DNA of 64,000 nucleotides, from NCBI RefSeq assembly GCF_003665095.1, contig NZ_RCHV01000002.1:1497501-1561500 (forward strand), written 5' to 3'. This DNA is from Streptomyces sp. Z26. Its GTDB lineage: Bacteria; Actinomycetota; Actinomycetes; Streptomycetales; Streptomycetaceae. The translations under genes and the position numbers were made by a program. Numbering within the stretch: the first letter of the stretch is position 1; every line of letters starts with the position of its first letter. The notes under the pieces were generated by a model. The model saw only the letters and a list, made by a program, of their open reading frames with translations, was not told the DNA's origin and did not search any database. This document shows positions 1-8,318 of this stretch, piece by piece.

Positions 1-403
1 GATCACCGCCGTCGAGGACTCCCCGGCCGGACGGCGAGCCGTGAGCGACTTCGCGGCGCTGGGCACCCGGATCGACCAGGTGAGCCAGGAGTACATCACC
101 GTCGTCGACGCCCACGACCTGGACCGCGACGACCTCGACTCCGCGGCGGCCACACGCGCCCGCGCCGAGCTGACCCGGACGAAGGAGGCGCTGGAGCGGA
201 CCAAGGGCGAGCTGGACCGCTTCGAGCAGGGCCTCGGCGGCCTGCTGGAGCAGGCCGAGACGCAGCTCGCCCGGCTCGCGCCCGCCGTCGAGCGGGCCCG
301 GCAGGGGCTGCTCGCCGCGTCGAACGCGCTGGACGCCGCCCGCGCCGCCGGACTCTCCGCCGACGATCTCGCGGCCCGACTGGCCGCGCTCTCCCCGAGT
401 TGA
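1..403 (+). pseudogene. C-terminal segment of a probable TPM-domain coiled-coil protein, part 1 (cut by left edge, frameshifted)
   Basis: The frame is open to the left edge; a GTG at 41 exists but the reading continues upstream of it in the same frame, so the gene probably starts outside the window. The visible part is Ala/Arg/Glu/Leu-rich with heptad-like spacing, a coiled coil with no membrane segment. It ends at TGA 401-403. One extra G near 394-399 would give SPELTKLNEGAG and join it to the next segment, which from memory matches the coiled-coil tail of actinobacterial TPM-domain proteins often found in Ter neighbourhoods. Alternatively it is a separate gene starting at GTG 41, which would overlap a possible upstream stop (TGA 42-44) as GTGA. 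No catalytic domain is visible here. Confidence 0.55.
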
Positions 404-1158
404 CGAAGCTGAACGAGGGCGCCGGGCAGCACGGCATCCGCGACACCCTCCAGCGCGCCGACCGCGTCGCCCGCGAGGCCGAGGCCGTACGCGGCCGGGC
501 GGCGCGGCTGCCGGAGACCGCGGCGGAGACGGACAAGCGGCTCAGCTCCCTGCGGACCCGCACCCAGGCGCTGCACACCCGCGCGGGGAAGGTCGAGCCG
601 GTGCTGAGCGAGCTGCGCCGCCGGTTCAGCGCCGACTGCTGGCAGGACCTCCAGCAGGTGCCGGACGAGGCGGTACGGGCGGTGCGGCAGGCCGAGGAGA
701 AGCTGCGGGAGGCCCGGAAGGCCCGCGACGAACAGCGCTGGCCGGACGCCACGTCGCTGCTGTCGACCGTACGGGCCCTGCTGAACACGGCGGACGAGGC
801 CGTCAAGGCGGCGGGCGACCGCCTCCAGCGGCTGAACGAGGTGAGCTTCGACCAGACCGCCGAGGTGGAACGGACGCGCTTCGCCATCCGCGACGCGCAG
901 CGGCTCGCGATGGCGGGGCGGACGACGCCCGACCCACGGCACGCGCGCCCGCTGGACGACGCGGTGGCACGGGTCGACCGCGCGGTGGCGGGCCTCACCG
1001 GGCGGCACCCGGACTACTGGCGGTTCCTCACGGAGCTGGACGCGGTGAAGGAGACCGTGCAGCGGGTCGTGGAGCAGCTCCGGCAGGAGATGGGCGCGGG
1101 CGGCCCCGGCGCGGGGCCCGGCCAGGGCCCGGGGCGGGCCCGGCGGAACGGCCGCTGA
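400..1158 (+). pseudogene. C-terminal segment of the same coiled-coil protein, part 2
   Basis: About 252 residues, strongly helical and charged (KLNEGAGQHG, LPETAAETDKRL, ARDEQRWPDATSLL). It ends in HPDYWRFLTELDAVKETVQRV and a Gly/Pro-rich tail. The only start at the beginning of the frame is a TTG (400-402) inside the end of the previous frame, and no ribosome-binding site precedes it. This fits a continuation of part 1 after a one-base deletion better than an independent gene. Coding bias is normal throughout, so the break is recent or a sequencing error. It lies directly upstream of the FmdB and DUF4383 genes at the edge of the Ter cluster. Confidence 0.55.
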
Positions 1159-1220
1159 GCCCGGCGCCGTACGGCCGTCGGCGGCCCGTCACGCCCGGCG
1201 GGCGGCGTACGGGCGGCGGC

Positions 1221-1234
1221 TATGCTTCCGGGCA
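1221..1234 (+). promoter_or_regulatory. -10 box for leaderless fmdB transcript
   Basis: TATGCT at 1221-1226 is followed by seven bases and the ATG at 1234. There is no purine-rich ribosome-binding site, so transcription probably starts at or next to the A of ATG. This decides the start in favour of 1234 over the in-frame codon at 1222, which overlaps the box. Confidence 0.5.
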
Positions 1235-1449
1235 TGCCGCGATACGAGTACCGCTGCCGCCGGTGCGGGGACGACTTCGAACTGAGCAGGCCGATGGCGG
1301 AGTCGGGCGCGCCCGCGCCGTGTCCGCGGGGCCACGACGACACCGTGAAGCTGCTGTCGACGGTCTCCGTGGGCGGCGCCGCCCCGGCACCGCGCGGCGG
1401 TGGCGGGGGTGGCGGCGGTGGCTGCTGCGGGGGCGGCTGCTGCGGCTGA
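1234..1449 (+). CDS. FmdB-family zinc-ribbon protein with Gly/Cys tail
   Basis: 71 residues. The N-terminus PRYEYRCRRCGDDFE carries the CxxC pair and aromatic pattern of the FmdB/CxxC_CxxC_SSSS putative regulatory family. A second metal-ligand region, APCPRGH, follows around residue 35 with one Cys and one His. The C-terminus is unusual: a run of nine glycines followed by CCGGGCCG. Family members are small, probably zinc-binding and of unsettled function, often called regulatory proteins. It stands alone between the coiled-coil protein and a DUF4383 gene. The start at 1234 is chosen because of the -10 box at 1221. Confidence 0.75.
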   Translation: MPRYEYRCRRCGDDFELSRPMAESGAPAPCPRGHDDTVKLLSTVSVGGAAPAPRGGGGGGGGGCCGGGCCG

Positions 1450-1532
1450 GCCGCCGGGGGGCGTCCCCGTCCCGGTCGTCCCGGCGGCCCCGGCTCTCCC
1501 GGTTGGCGGCGGGGCGCGGTGGGCGGATGCTG

Positions 1533-1566
1533 GAGGGGCGCCCCTCCCGTCCGGCGGGGCGCCCTC
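1533..1566 (+). terminator. Hairpin after fmdB
   Basis: GGGCGCCCC at 1536-1544 pairs perfectly with GGGGCGCCC at 1556-1564, and outer bases extend the stem with one bulge. It lies between the FmdB gene and the DUF4383 start. No U-run follows, as is usual for Streptomyces terminators. Confidence 0.35.
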
Positions 1567-1582
1567 GACCGAGGAGGCCGCC

Positions 1583-2275
1583 ATGGCCACACTGCACACC
1601 CTGCGCCACCCGCGCCGCCGCCCGAGCACCGTGCTCGACGAACACCTTCCCGTGGACCACGGGCTGAGCCAGGTGTACCGGGTGGGGGCCGGACTCGTCG
1701 GGCTCCTGCTGCTGGTCTTCGGCGTCCTCGGGTTCACCGACCGCGTCGGCCTCTTCGACCGGGGCGGGGACACGGTCGCCGGACTCAGCACCAACGGCGC
1801 GCTCAGCACGGTGTCCGTGGTCGTCGGCCTGCTGCTCTGCTACGGCATGGTGCGCGGCGGCAACTTCGCCTCCACCCTCAACACCGTGCTCGCGGTGGGC
1901 TTCCTGCTGAGCGGCTTCGTGAACCTGGCGCTGCTCGAACGGGACGCCAACATCCTCGCGTTCGAGCTGCCGAACGTCCTCTTCAGCTTCGCCGTCGGCC
2001 TGCTGCTGCTGGTCTTCGGCATGTACGGGCGGGTCAGCGGCGGCCTGTCGCACGACAACCCGTACTGGCGCGCCCGCCACCCCGACCAGGCCGCGCGCGA
2101 GGACCGGCACCGCGCGCGGGCGCTTCCCGGCGACCCGCGTCGGCGCCCGCTGCCGCCGCCCGCGGCGCGGGACCGGCGACGGGCGGGCGCGGTCCCGGAC
2201 GTACGGGATGAGCGGGGCGTACGTGGGGAGCGGGGCGTACGCGGCGTACGGCGGCGGCGCGGCCTCCGGGGGTGA
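1583..2275 (+). CDS. DUF4383 four-helix membrane protein
   Basis: 230 residues, starting at ATG 1583 behind GAGGAGG (1571-1577). Four hydrophobic segments are visible at about residues 33-52, 70-90, 95-115 and 125-150 (for example GLVGLLLLVFGVLGF and VLFSFAVGLLLLVFGMYG), with short polar loops. This is the usual DUF4383 layout of actinobacterial inner-membrane proteins of unknown function. Beyond the family core is a strongly basic tail of about 65 residues, rich in Arg and ending in repeated RGVRG. The gene is convergent with the HAD gene, 15 bases away. The role is unknown; the context links it loosely to the Ter stress genes. Confidence 0.75.
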   Translation: MATLHTLRHPRRRPSTVLDEHLPVDHGLSQVYRVGAGLVGLLLLVFGVLGFTDRVGLFDRGGDTVAGLSTNGALSTVSVVVGLLLCYGMVRGGNFASTLNTVLAVGFLLSGFVNLALLERDANILAFELPNVLFSFAVGLLLLVFGMYGRVSGGLSHDNPYWRARHPDQAAREDRHRARALPGDPRRRPLPPPAARDRRRAGAVPDVRDERGVRGERGVRGVRRRRGLRG

Positions 2276-2290
2276 GCGCGGCTCCGGCGG

Positions 2291-3181
2291 CTACTCCCGT
2301 GCCAGCACCGCCAGCGCCTCCCGCAGGATGCGCTCCCCCGCGGCCACCCCACGCTCGTCGAGCGCCGCGACGTGCGCGGCGTCCCAGCCGCTGTCGGCCA
2401 GTTCGCCGTGTCCGGGGCGCCAGCCGTGGTCGGCGGCGAGCAGCAGGTCCGAGTCGAGGAGCGAGTCCCCGGCCGCGTACGTGACGGGGGCGCCGGTGCG
2501 GCGCGCGACCTCCGCGACGGCGGCGCTCTTGGTGAGCGGGCGCGGCACCGCGTAGATCTTGCGGCCCTGGAGCGAGACGGTCCAGCCGCGCGGCCCGGCC
2601 CAGTCGCCCAGCTCCTTCACGTACGTGTCGGGCAGCCGTTCCCGGTCCACCACCAGGTACGCGAACAGCTCCTCCGCCACCCGCTCCTTCAGCAGCCAGT
2701 CGCTGTCGGCGGAACGGCGGAGGTGGGCGCGTACCTCGTCGAGGGGCGCGCAGCCGGTCAGTTCACGCCGTACGTGTGCCTGCCACGCCGGATCGGACTC
2801 ACCGTCCACGAGCAGGTGACCGCCGTTCGCGCACACCGCGTACGCCGCGGGCGGGCCGGGCAGCCGCACGCGCCGGTACTGCTCGCGGGTCCGCGTCGTG
2901 GTGGGGACGAGCACGGCCCGCGCGGCCAGTTCGGCGTAGAGCGCGGCGGCGGTCTCGGTCATGTACGACAGCGGGCGGCGCTCGTACGTCTCGACGCAGA
3001 GCAGCCGGGGCGCCTCCGGGTCCGGCATGGTCAGGCCGAGGGCCGCCGCCGAGTAGATCAGCGTGCGGTCGAGGTCGCTGGCGACCAGCACGGCGCGCGC
3101 GCCGCCCCGGCCACCGTCCGCCGCCGTGCCCGTGCCCGCCGCCGTGCCCGTACGCGTGCCCGTGGTCCGTGGACCGGTCAC
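2291..3181 (-). CDS. HAD-superfamily hydrolase of the Ter-associated module
   Basis: 296 residues. A low-complexity Thr/Gly/Ala N-terminus (about 28 residues) precedes HAD motif I, SDLDRTL (nucleophile Asp about 36, acid/base Asp about 38). Motif II is the Thr region PTTTRT. Motif III is the Lys in PLTKSAAV, and motif IV is GDSLLDSD near residue 240. The C2-type cap lies between motifs II and III. It is predicted to remove phosphate from a small metabolite in the cytoplasm. Its GTG start overlaps the stop of the phosphoribosyltransferase gene by four bases (GTGA), so the two are translationally coupled. Ter-linked HAD enzymes of this kind were predicted to act in making a nucleoside-like metabolite; the substrate is not known. 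Confidence 0.8.
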   Translation of the reverse strand: MTGPRTTGTRTGTAAGTGTAADGGRGGARAVLVASDLDRTLIYSAAALGLTMPDPEAPRLLCVETYERRPLSYMTETAAALYAELAARAVLVPTTTRTREQYRRVRLPGPPAAYAVCANGGHLLVDGESDPAWQAHVRRELTGCAPLDEVRAHLRRSADSDWLLKERVAEELFAYLVVDRERLPDTYVKELGDWAGPRGWTVSLQGRKIYAVPRPLTKSAAVAEVARRTGAPVTYAAGDSLLDSDLLLAADHGWRPGHGELADSGWDAAHVAALDERGVAAGERILREALAVLARE

Positions 3182-5844
3182 CTGGCCGCCTTCCCGTCCG
3201 CGCCCGTGGCGCCCCTGGTGAAACGTGGATGGATCAACCCGACGCAGCTGTACGGCAGCCCGTCGACCTCCTCGACCGGCACACCGCGCTGCCCGGCGAG
3301 CAGGCGTACGTGCTCCAGGTCCCGCCCCGCGCCCCGGCGCGCGAGCACCCGCCAGGGCACACGGCGCAGCAGCACGCGGGTCGTCTCACCGACGCCCGGC
3401 TTGACCAGGTTCACGTCCCCGATCCCGTACTCCTCGCTGATCCGCTCCACCGCCCGCCAGCCCTCCCAGGTCGGCGCGCGGTCGGCGGCGAGCAACGCCC
3501 GCACGTCGTCCGCGACGGCCTCCCGCACCTCGTCGAAGCGCGCGGCGACGGTGTCCAGGAAGAGGCCGGAGACGTCCGCGTCCGCCAGCTCGCGGTAGAA
3601 CTTCCCGCCGTGGAAGTCGTCCGGGCCCACCAGGTCGGCGCGGAGCACCGTACGCGAGATCAGCCCGGACACCGTCGAGTTGAGGCACGCGGAGGGGATG
3701 AGGAAGTCCTCGCGGGTGCCGTACGTCCGCACGCAGCCGCCGGGGTCCGCGAGCACCGCGATCTCCGGGTCGAAGCCCGGATGAGGGGCGACGGCGTCGG
3801 CCAGCTCGCGCGTGATGGCGCCCTTGCCGGTCCAGCCGTCGACGAAGACGACGTCGGCGGGGTCGTGGTGGGCCGCGAGCCAGCGCAGCGCGGTGGTGTC
3901 GATGCCGCGTCCGCGCACGATGGACAGCGCGTAGTGCGGCAGGTCCACGCCGTGCGCGTGCCGCGCCCAGCGCCGCATCAGCACGCCGACCGGCGTACCC
4001 GCACGGGCGAGCGAGACCAGCACGGGGCGCGGGCCGCGCTCGGCGAGCACGGTGTCCGTCACCGCGCCGACCGCGCGGGCGATGCGGGCGGCGGAGTGGT
4101 CCAGGGCGCCGTGGAAGAGGCGCTGGTACTCCTCACTGGGCTGGTACTCGACGGGCAGCGACTCCGCGTAGTGCGCGCCCCCCTGCTGGATCGCCTCCTC
4201 GCGCTCCTCCGTGGGCGCCTCCAGCCGTACGTCGGACAGGTCCTGGAGCAGCCAGCCGACGTCGTCCGGCGCGTACGACGAGAACGCCGGGCCGCGCAGC
4301 GGGCGCGGCAGCGGCACGTACGAGGGGAGCGCGGCGCACAGCACCGCGCCGGTGTGCGGGGCGAGGCACGCGAGGAGGCCGTCCGGGGCGTGCAGGGCGG
4401 GGGTGTCGGCGGTGGAGTCGACGACCGCGACGACGGCGTCGAAGCGGCGGGCGGGGTCGGCGCCGGGGGCGACGTTGTACGCGTACCGCTCGGCGGCGGA
4501 GGGCGTGGGCGCGTCGGGCGGGAGGGTGGGGTGGGGGGCCTCGTGGCTGCCGTCGTGGCCGCCGTGGACGTCGTGGGCGGGGAAGGTCAGCCGGGTGCGG
4601 ATGGCGTACGCCGGGTCGTCCACGGCCAGCACCGGCGACCGGGTCGTGGTGGAGAACCGCACCTCGACCGCGTCGCCCAGCGCCTCCTCCAGCGCGACGG
4701 CGAGGCGCAGGGGCGCGTACATCAGCTCCTCGCACCCGAGCACGAGCACCCGCGCACGCTCCCCCGGCACGCCTCCCGCCGGTACGCCTCCCGCCGGTAC
4801 GTCCGTCCGTACGCCCGCCTCCCGCAGCGCCGCCACGAGCCGGTCCGCCATGCCCGGCAGGGCCGCCTCCAGCCGCGCGCGGTGGCCGGTGGTGAATCCG
4901 TGCCGCCCGCCGTCCGGGAGGCCGAGGGGCCAGCCGAGGTCGACCCGTACGGGCGGCCGCAGCGGCGACCGTACGCCGCCACCGGCCGGACCCCCGGCGT
5001 GCGCCCCGGCCGCGTGCGCCGTCACCTCCGCGCCGTGCTCCGCGACCAGCTCCGCGCCGCGCGCCAGCGCGTCCGCCGGGAGCCGTACGCCGCCGGTGGC
5101 GAGGGCCACCACGTCCACGCGCGCGCCGAGTTCGGCCGCGCACTTCTCCAGCGCGGCGTGGTCGGCGGGCGCGCGCATGTCGACGAGCGCCACCACCACG
5201 TACCGCCCGCGCGGGAAGCTCCGGTGCAGGGCGGTGATCGTGTTCCGTACCGTCCGGCCGGTCGAGAACTCGTCGTCGACCAGCACCAGCGGCCCGTCCC
5301 CCGCCAGCAGCCGCGGGTCCTCGGGCAGCAGCAGATGCGACGTGGCGTGCGAGTGCTCCTCCTCGAACCCGCCCACGGCGCGCACCCCGCGCACCGCGCG
5401 CCGGGTGGAGTGCAGGTACGTCGCGCCGGTGCCCGCGCCGGTGCTCTCGTCCGCGCCGGTGCCCTCGTTCACGCCGTCCGCGACGCTGTGCCCGAGCGCG
5501 GTGGCCGTCTCCGCGTAGCCCACCACCACCGCCCGGTCCGCCTCCGCGTCGCCCAGCAGGCGCCGTACGCGTCGGCCGAGGTCGACACCGGTGCCGTGCA
5601 CCAGGCCGGGCCGCTGCGGTACGTGCTTGCCCAGCAGGTGCGAGACCAGCAGATGGGCGCGTTTCGGGTTGCGGCGCAGGGCGAGGCCCATCAGGTCCCG
5701 TACGTCACCGGTCAGTTCGACGCCGAGCCGCCGCGCGACCCACTCCCCCGGCCAGACCTCCGCGCCGGGCTCCCCCGTACGCCCCGCCGCCTGCTCCCGC
5801 TGCCGTTCCGCCGTCACGCGCTCCCGCTCTCCGTCGCCGTTCAC
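3178..5844 (-). CDS. Fused phosphoribosyltransferase - TRSP - StiP-like protein
   Basis: 888 residues from GTG 5844, which overlaps the CitE-like gene stop as GTGA. Residues about 30-270 form a type I phosphoribosyltransferase domain with the PRPP-loop motif LVLVDDEFSTGRT (about 186-198). Residues about 300-440 carry the TRSP motif (TTTRSPV about 399-405) that typically follows this transferase. From about residue 520 (FSSYAPDDVGWLLQDL) to the end is a StiP/PRTase_1-like domain, including GGAHYAE and VDGWTGKGAI. Ter-linked operons often encode these as separate proteins; here both are one chain. The likely role is making or processing a ribosylated metabolite with the flanking lyase and HAD enzyme. 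A Gly/Val/Pro repeat (PAGGVPAGGVPGE) sits in the TRSP region. Confidence 0.8.
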   Translation of the reverse strand: MNGDGERERVTAERQREQAAGRTGEPGAEVWPGEWVARRLGVELTGDVRDLMGLALRRNPKRAHLLVSHLLGKHVPQRPGLVHGTGVDLGRRVRRLLGDAEADRAVVVGYAETATALGHSVADGVNEGTGADESTGAGTGATYLHSTRRAVRGVRAVGGFEEEHSHATSHLLLPEDPRLLAGDGPLVLVDDEFSTGRTVRNTITALHRSFPRGRYVVVALVDMRAPADHAALEKCAAELGARVDVVALATGGVRLPADALARGAELVAEHGAEVTAHAAGAHAGGPAGGGVRSPLRPPVRVDLGWPLGLPDGGRHGFTTGHRARLEAALPGMADRLVAALREAGVRTDVPAGGVPAGGVPGERARVLVLGCEELMYAPLRLAVALEEALGDAVEVRFSTTTRSPVLAVDDPAYAIRTRLTFPAHDVHGGHDGSHEAPHPTLPPDAPTPSAAERYAYNVAPGADPARRFDAVVAVVDSTADTPALHAPDGLLACLAPHTGAVLCAALPSYVPLPRPLRGPAFSSYAPDDVGWLLQDLSDVRLEAPTEEREEAIQQGGAHYAESLPVEYQPSEEYQRLFHGALDHSAARIARAVGAVTDTVLAERGPRPVLVSLARAGTPVGVLMRRWARHAHGVDLPHYALSIVRGRGIDTTALRWLAAHHDPADVVFVDGWTGKGAITRELADAVAPHPGFDPEIAVLADPGGCVRTYGTREDFLIPSACLNSTVSGLISRTVLRADLVGPDDFHGGKFYRELADADVSGLFLDTVAARFDEVREAVADDVRALLAADRAPTWEGWRAVERISEEYGIGDVNLVKPGVGETTRVLLRRVPWRVLARRGAGRDLEHVRLLAGQRGVPVEEVDGLPYSCVGLIHPRFTRGATGADGKAAR

Positions 5845-7040
5845 CGGACCCCCGCCGACAACAGGTCCACGAAACCGATGCCCTCCCGCGCGACGCCGAA
5901 TACCTCGCCGCGCAGCAGGGTGCGTTCGGCCCAGGCGCGGTGGGGCTTCACCTCGTTCATCTTGTTCGTGTACGCGGAACGCAGCACGCCGCCCCCGTCC
6001 CGCTCCGGCCGCAGCACGTCGGTCGCGTCGCTGTACTCCTCGTGCGTGACCACCGACAAGGCGTGCACCGGCGCCACGTGCGAGGGGTGGATGCAGGTCT
6101 TGCCCAGCAGCCCGTTCGCCCGGTCCATCTCGATCTCGCGCAGCAGCCCGTCCATGTCGTGCTCGATGAGGGCCGTGCGCAGTTCCTCCGCCCGCCCGCT
6201 GAGGAACGGGCTCTGCCGCAGCTGGGGCTTGAACATGCGTTCCTGCAACCGGAAGTACTCCCACACCGGCCCCGTCACGGTGAAGCCCGTGCCGTCGGCG
6301 CGACCCAGCACGTTGACCACGTCACCGATCACCGAGGCGACGAGCTGCACGTCGTACGCGGTCATCTCCGGCGTCCTGCGCAGCCCGTACGCCGAGCACA
6401 GGTCGGTCACCCCGAGGCGCAGCGCCAGCACCCGCTGGCGGTGCTCGTCCACCGCGCGGGCGATGCCCGCCAGCGTCTCCGCGCGAGTCTCCAGGTGCAG
6501 CAGCTCCGGCGACTCCAGCACGGGCATCGCGAGCAGACGCCGCCCGCCGCCCGTACCGGTGTCGACGGTGCCGGTGTCCGCCAGCGCCTCCAAGAACGGC
6601 AGGCCCGTGACCGCCGTGAACTTCGGCAGCACGAACCCGGCGAGCAGCCGCACGGCCGGGCCGAGCCGCTTCACCAGGTCCGGGATCTGCTCGGGATGGC
6701 GCACCCGGATGAACAGCAGCAGCGGGCCGCCGTCACCGGCCGCGTCCCCCTCGGCGGTGAGCCGGTCCAGCCGGGCGAGCTGGCGTACGAGGTTCTCCTC
6801 GGCCTCGGCCACCTCGCCGTCGTCGATCGAGTCCTCCAGGCACAGCACCATGGACACGACGCCCCGGTCCGCCTGGCGCAGCACGTCGTCCGCGAGGCGG
6901 GGGCGGGTGGCCGGGCTGTAGAGCGTGGCGCCGAGCGCCGAGGCGAGCGTGCGCAGCGGTGAGGTGGGGCCGAACTCCGTCGGGTCCCGGTGGAACAACG
7001 TGCGCTGGACGTCGGGCGCGAGATGCCTGAAATGGCGCAT
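5841..7040 (-). CDS. HpcH/HpaI (CitE-like) aldolase/lyase of the Ter module
   Basis: 399 residues from ATG 7040 (MRHFRHLAPD). Longer in-frame starts exist up to 7109, but conservation-like sequence begins here. TIM-barrel CitE features are visible: LYSPATRP near the N-terminus, LCLEDSIDDGEV (metal-binding acidic pair), LFIRVRHPEQ (Arg) and FVLPKFTAV on successive strands, and TGKCIHPSH-like GKTCIHPSH near residue 330. It is predicted to cleave or form a C-C bond in a CoA-linked or free acid. It is the first gene of the three-gene minus-strand operon with the phosphoribosyltransferase and HAD enzyme, and diverges from terD across about 190 bases that should hold both promoters. Confidence 0.8.
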   Translation of the reverse strand: MRHFRHLAPDVQRTLFHRDPTEFGPTSPLRTLASALGATLYSPATRPRLADDVLRQADRGVVSMVLCLEDSIDDGEVAEAEENLVRQLARLDRLTAEGDAAGDGGPLLLFIRVRHPEQIPDLVKRLGPAVRLLAGFVLPKFTAVTGLPFLEALADTGTVDTGTGGGRRLLAMPVLESPELLHLETRAETLAGIARAVDEHRQRVLALRLGVTDLCSAYGLRRTPEMTAYDVQLVASVIGDVVNVLGRADGTGFTVTGPVWEYFRLQERMFKPQLRQSPFLSGRAEELRTALIEHDMDGLLREIEMDRANGLLGKTCIHPSHVAPVHALSVVTHEEYSDATDVLRPERDGGGVLRSAYTNKMNEVKPHRAWAERTLLRGEVFGVAREGIGFVDLLSAGVR

Positions 7041-7230
7041 GGAACCCCGTCTTCCCGTCTGACCGTGAGCTGCTTCCACCCCTGGAAGGGGCGACTTCTG
7101 GCCACTCATCGTACGTTCGGATCGGGGTACCGGGCGTGCCCGAGCGTGCCCACACAGGTGAAGAACGGGTTACCGCCAAGTATGGACAGCCGTCCGGCGT
7201 TGTCCGCGACGGGCACCGGAGGGCAGGATT

Positions 7231-8214
7231 GTGCGTATGACCCACACAATGGTGAAGGGCTCGAACATTCAGCTGAGCGCCCGGACGGTACGCGCCGTAC
7301 TGCGCTGGACGCCTGGTTCGGGCGTGCCGGATGTCGATGCCTCTGCGCTGGTGCTGGGTGCGGACGGACGGGTCCGCTCGGACGACGACTTCGTGTTCTA
7401 CAACCAGCCCCGGCACCCCTCCGGCCTGGTGCGCCACCGCGCCAAGGCGCGCGGCGCGGACGGACTGATCGACACGGTCGAGGCGGACCTGTCGGCGCTC
7501 GACGACGCCGTCACGTGCGTGATGCTCGCCGCGTCGGCGGACGGCGGGTCCTTCGCCGGCGTACGGGACCTCCGGCTCACCCTGCACGACGCGGCCGGCG
7601 ACGAACTGCTGGCCACCTTCCCGATCCAACCGGAGACGGGCTCCGAAACGGCCATGATCTGCGGCGAGTTGTACCGCCGCGAGTCGACGTGGAAGTTCCG
7701 CGCCCTCGGCCAGGGCTACGACACCGGGCTGATCGGGCTCGCGACCGAGTTCGGCATCTCGGTGGACGACGGGAGCGCCGACCCCTCGGGGCTCCCGGCC
7801 CAGCCCGGCGCCACCGTGCCGGAGCCGCCGTCGGAGCCGGACGTCCCGCAGCCCCAGCCCGTACCCGAGCCCCGGCCCGAGCCGCAGCCGAGCCCCGAAC
7901 CGCCGCCGCGGCCGCCGGGCCCGCCGCCGGGTCCCGGGCCGGAACCGCAGCCGCAGCCCGCGGGGGCGCACCCCGCCCCGGCCGCCTTCACCGTGCCCGA
8001 CGAGCAGGCCACACAACCGGCGTACGGCTACCCGCCGCAGCCGCAGCACCCGCCGACCACCCAGCCCGCGTACGGGTACCCGCAGCCCGTCTACGGCTAT
8101 CCGCACCACCCCGACCCGGCCGCCGCCCACGCCCCGGGGCCCGGCCACGGGCCGGGGCGTGGGCCGGAGACGACGGAACTGCCGCCGCAGGGGCCCCAGT
8201 TCCTGAACCGTTGA
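7231..8214 (+). CDS. TerD-family protein with Pro-rich tail
   Basis: 327 residues. Residues 1-185 are a TerD domain ([63 protein letters not shown]). The calcium-loop segment that reads [11 protein letters not shown] in the other two paralogues is replaced by [11 protein letters not shown], so metal binding is probably altered. Residues about 190-327 are Pro/Gln/Glu-rich with three AYGYP-like repeats, an extended low-complexity tail. The start is GTG 7231 with GGAGGG eight bases upstream; ATG 7237 is an alternative. It is transcribed away from the CitE-like gene. TerD proteins act in tellurite and other stress responses, probably at the membrane face. Confidence 0.85.
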   Translation: MRMTHTMVKGSNIQLSARTVRAVLRWTPGSGVPDVDASALVLGADGRVRSDDDFVFYNQPRHPSGLVRHRAKARGADGLIDTVEADLSALDDAVTCVMLAASADGGSFAGVRDLRLTLHDAAGDELLATFPIQPETGSETAMICGELYRRESTWKFRALGQGYDTGLIGLATEFGISVDDGSADPSGLPAQPGATVPEPPSEPDVPQPQPVPEPRPEPQPSPEPPPRPPGPPPGPGPEPQPQPAGAHPAPAAFTVPDEQATQPAYGYPPQPQHPPTTQPAYGYPQPVYGYPHHPDPAAAHAPGPGHGPGRGPETTELPPQGPQFLNR

Positions 8215-8228
8215 GGACGTCTCTCCGC

Positions 8229-8257
8229 GAGCGCGCGCACCGGCGGTGCGCGCGCTC
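8229..8257. terminator. Bidirectional terminator between convergent ter genes
   Basis: A perfect 13-bp inverted repeat: GAGCGCGCGCACC (8229-8241), loop GGC, and its complement (8245-8257). It sits between the 3' ends of the plus-strand terD gene and the minus-strand TerA-like gene, so it can serve both. Confidence 0.65.
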
Positions 8258-8318
8258 CGGCGCGTCCGGGGCGGTAGGTCGTGGGCGGGTGCGTCGTGGG
8301 CGATAGGGCCGGGGCGGC

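Noticed and set aside
1..44. Separate upstream gene ending at TGA 42-44
   Set aside because: Only 13 codons are visible; the frame of the coiled-coil protein is also open to the edge, so the stop is not proof of another gene.
2776..6921. Very long plus-strand open frame (over 1300 codons)
   Set aside because: It is antisense to the HAD, phosphoribosyltransferase and CitE-like genes, Arg/Pro-rich, and an effect of high GC.
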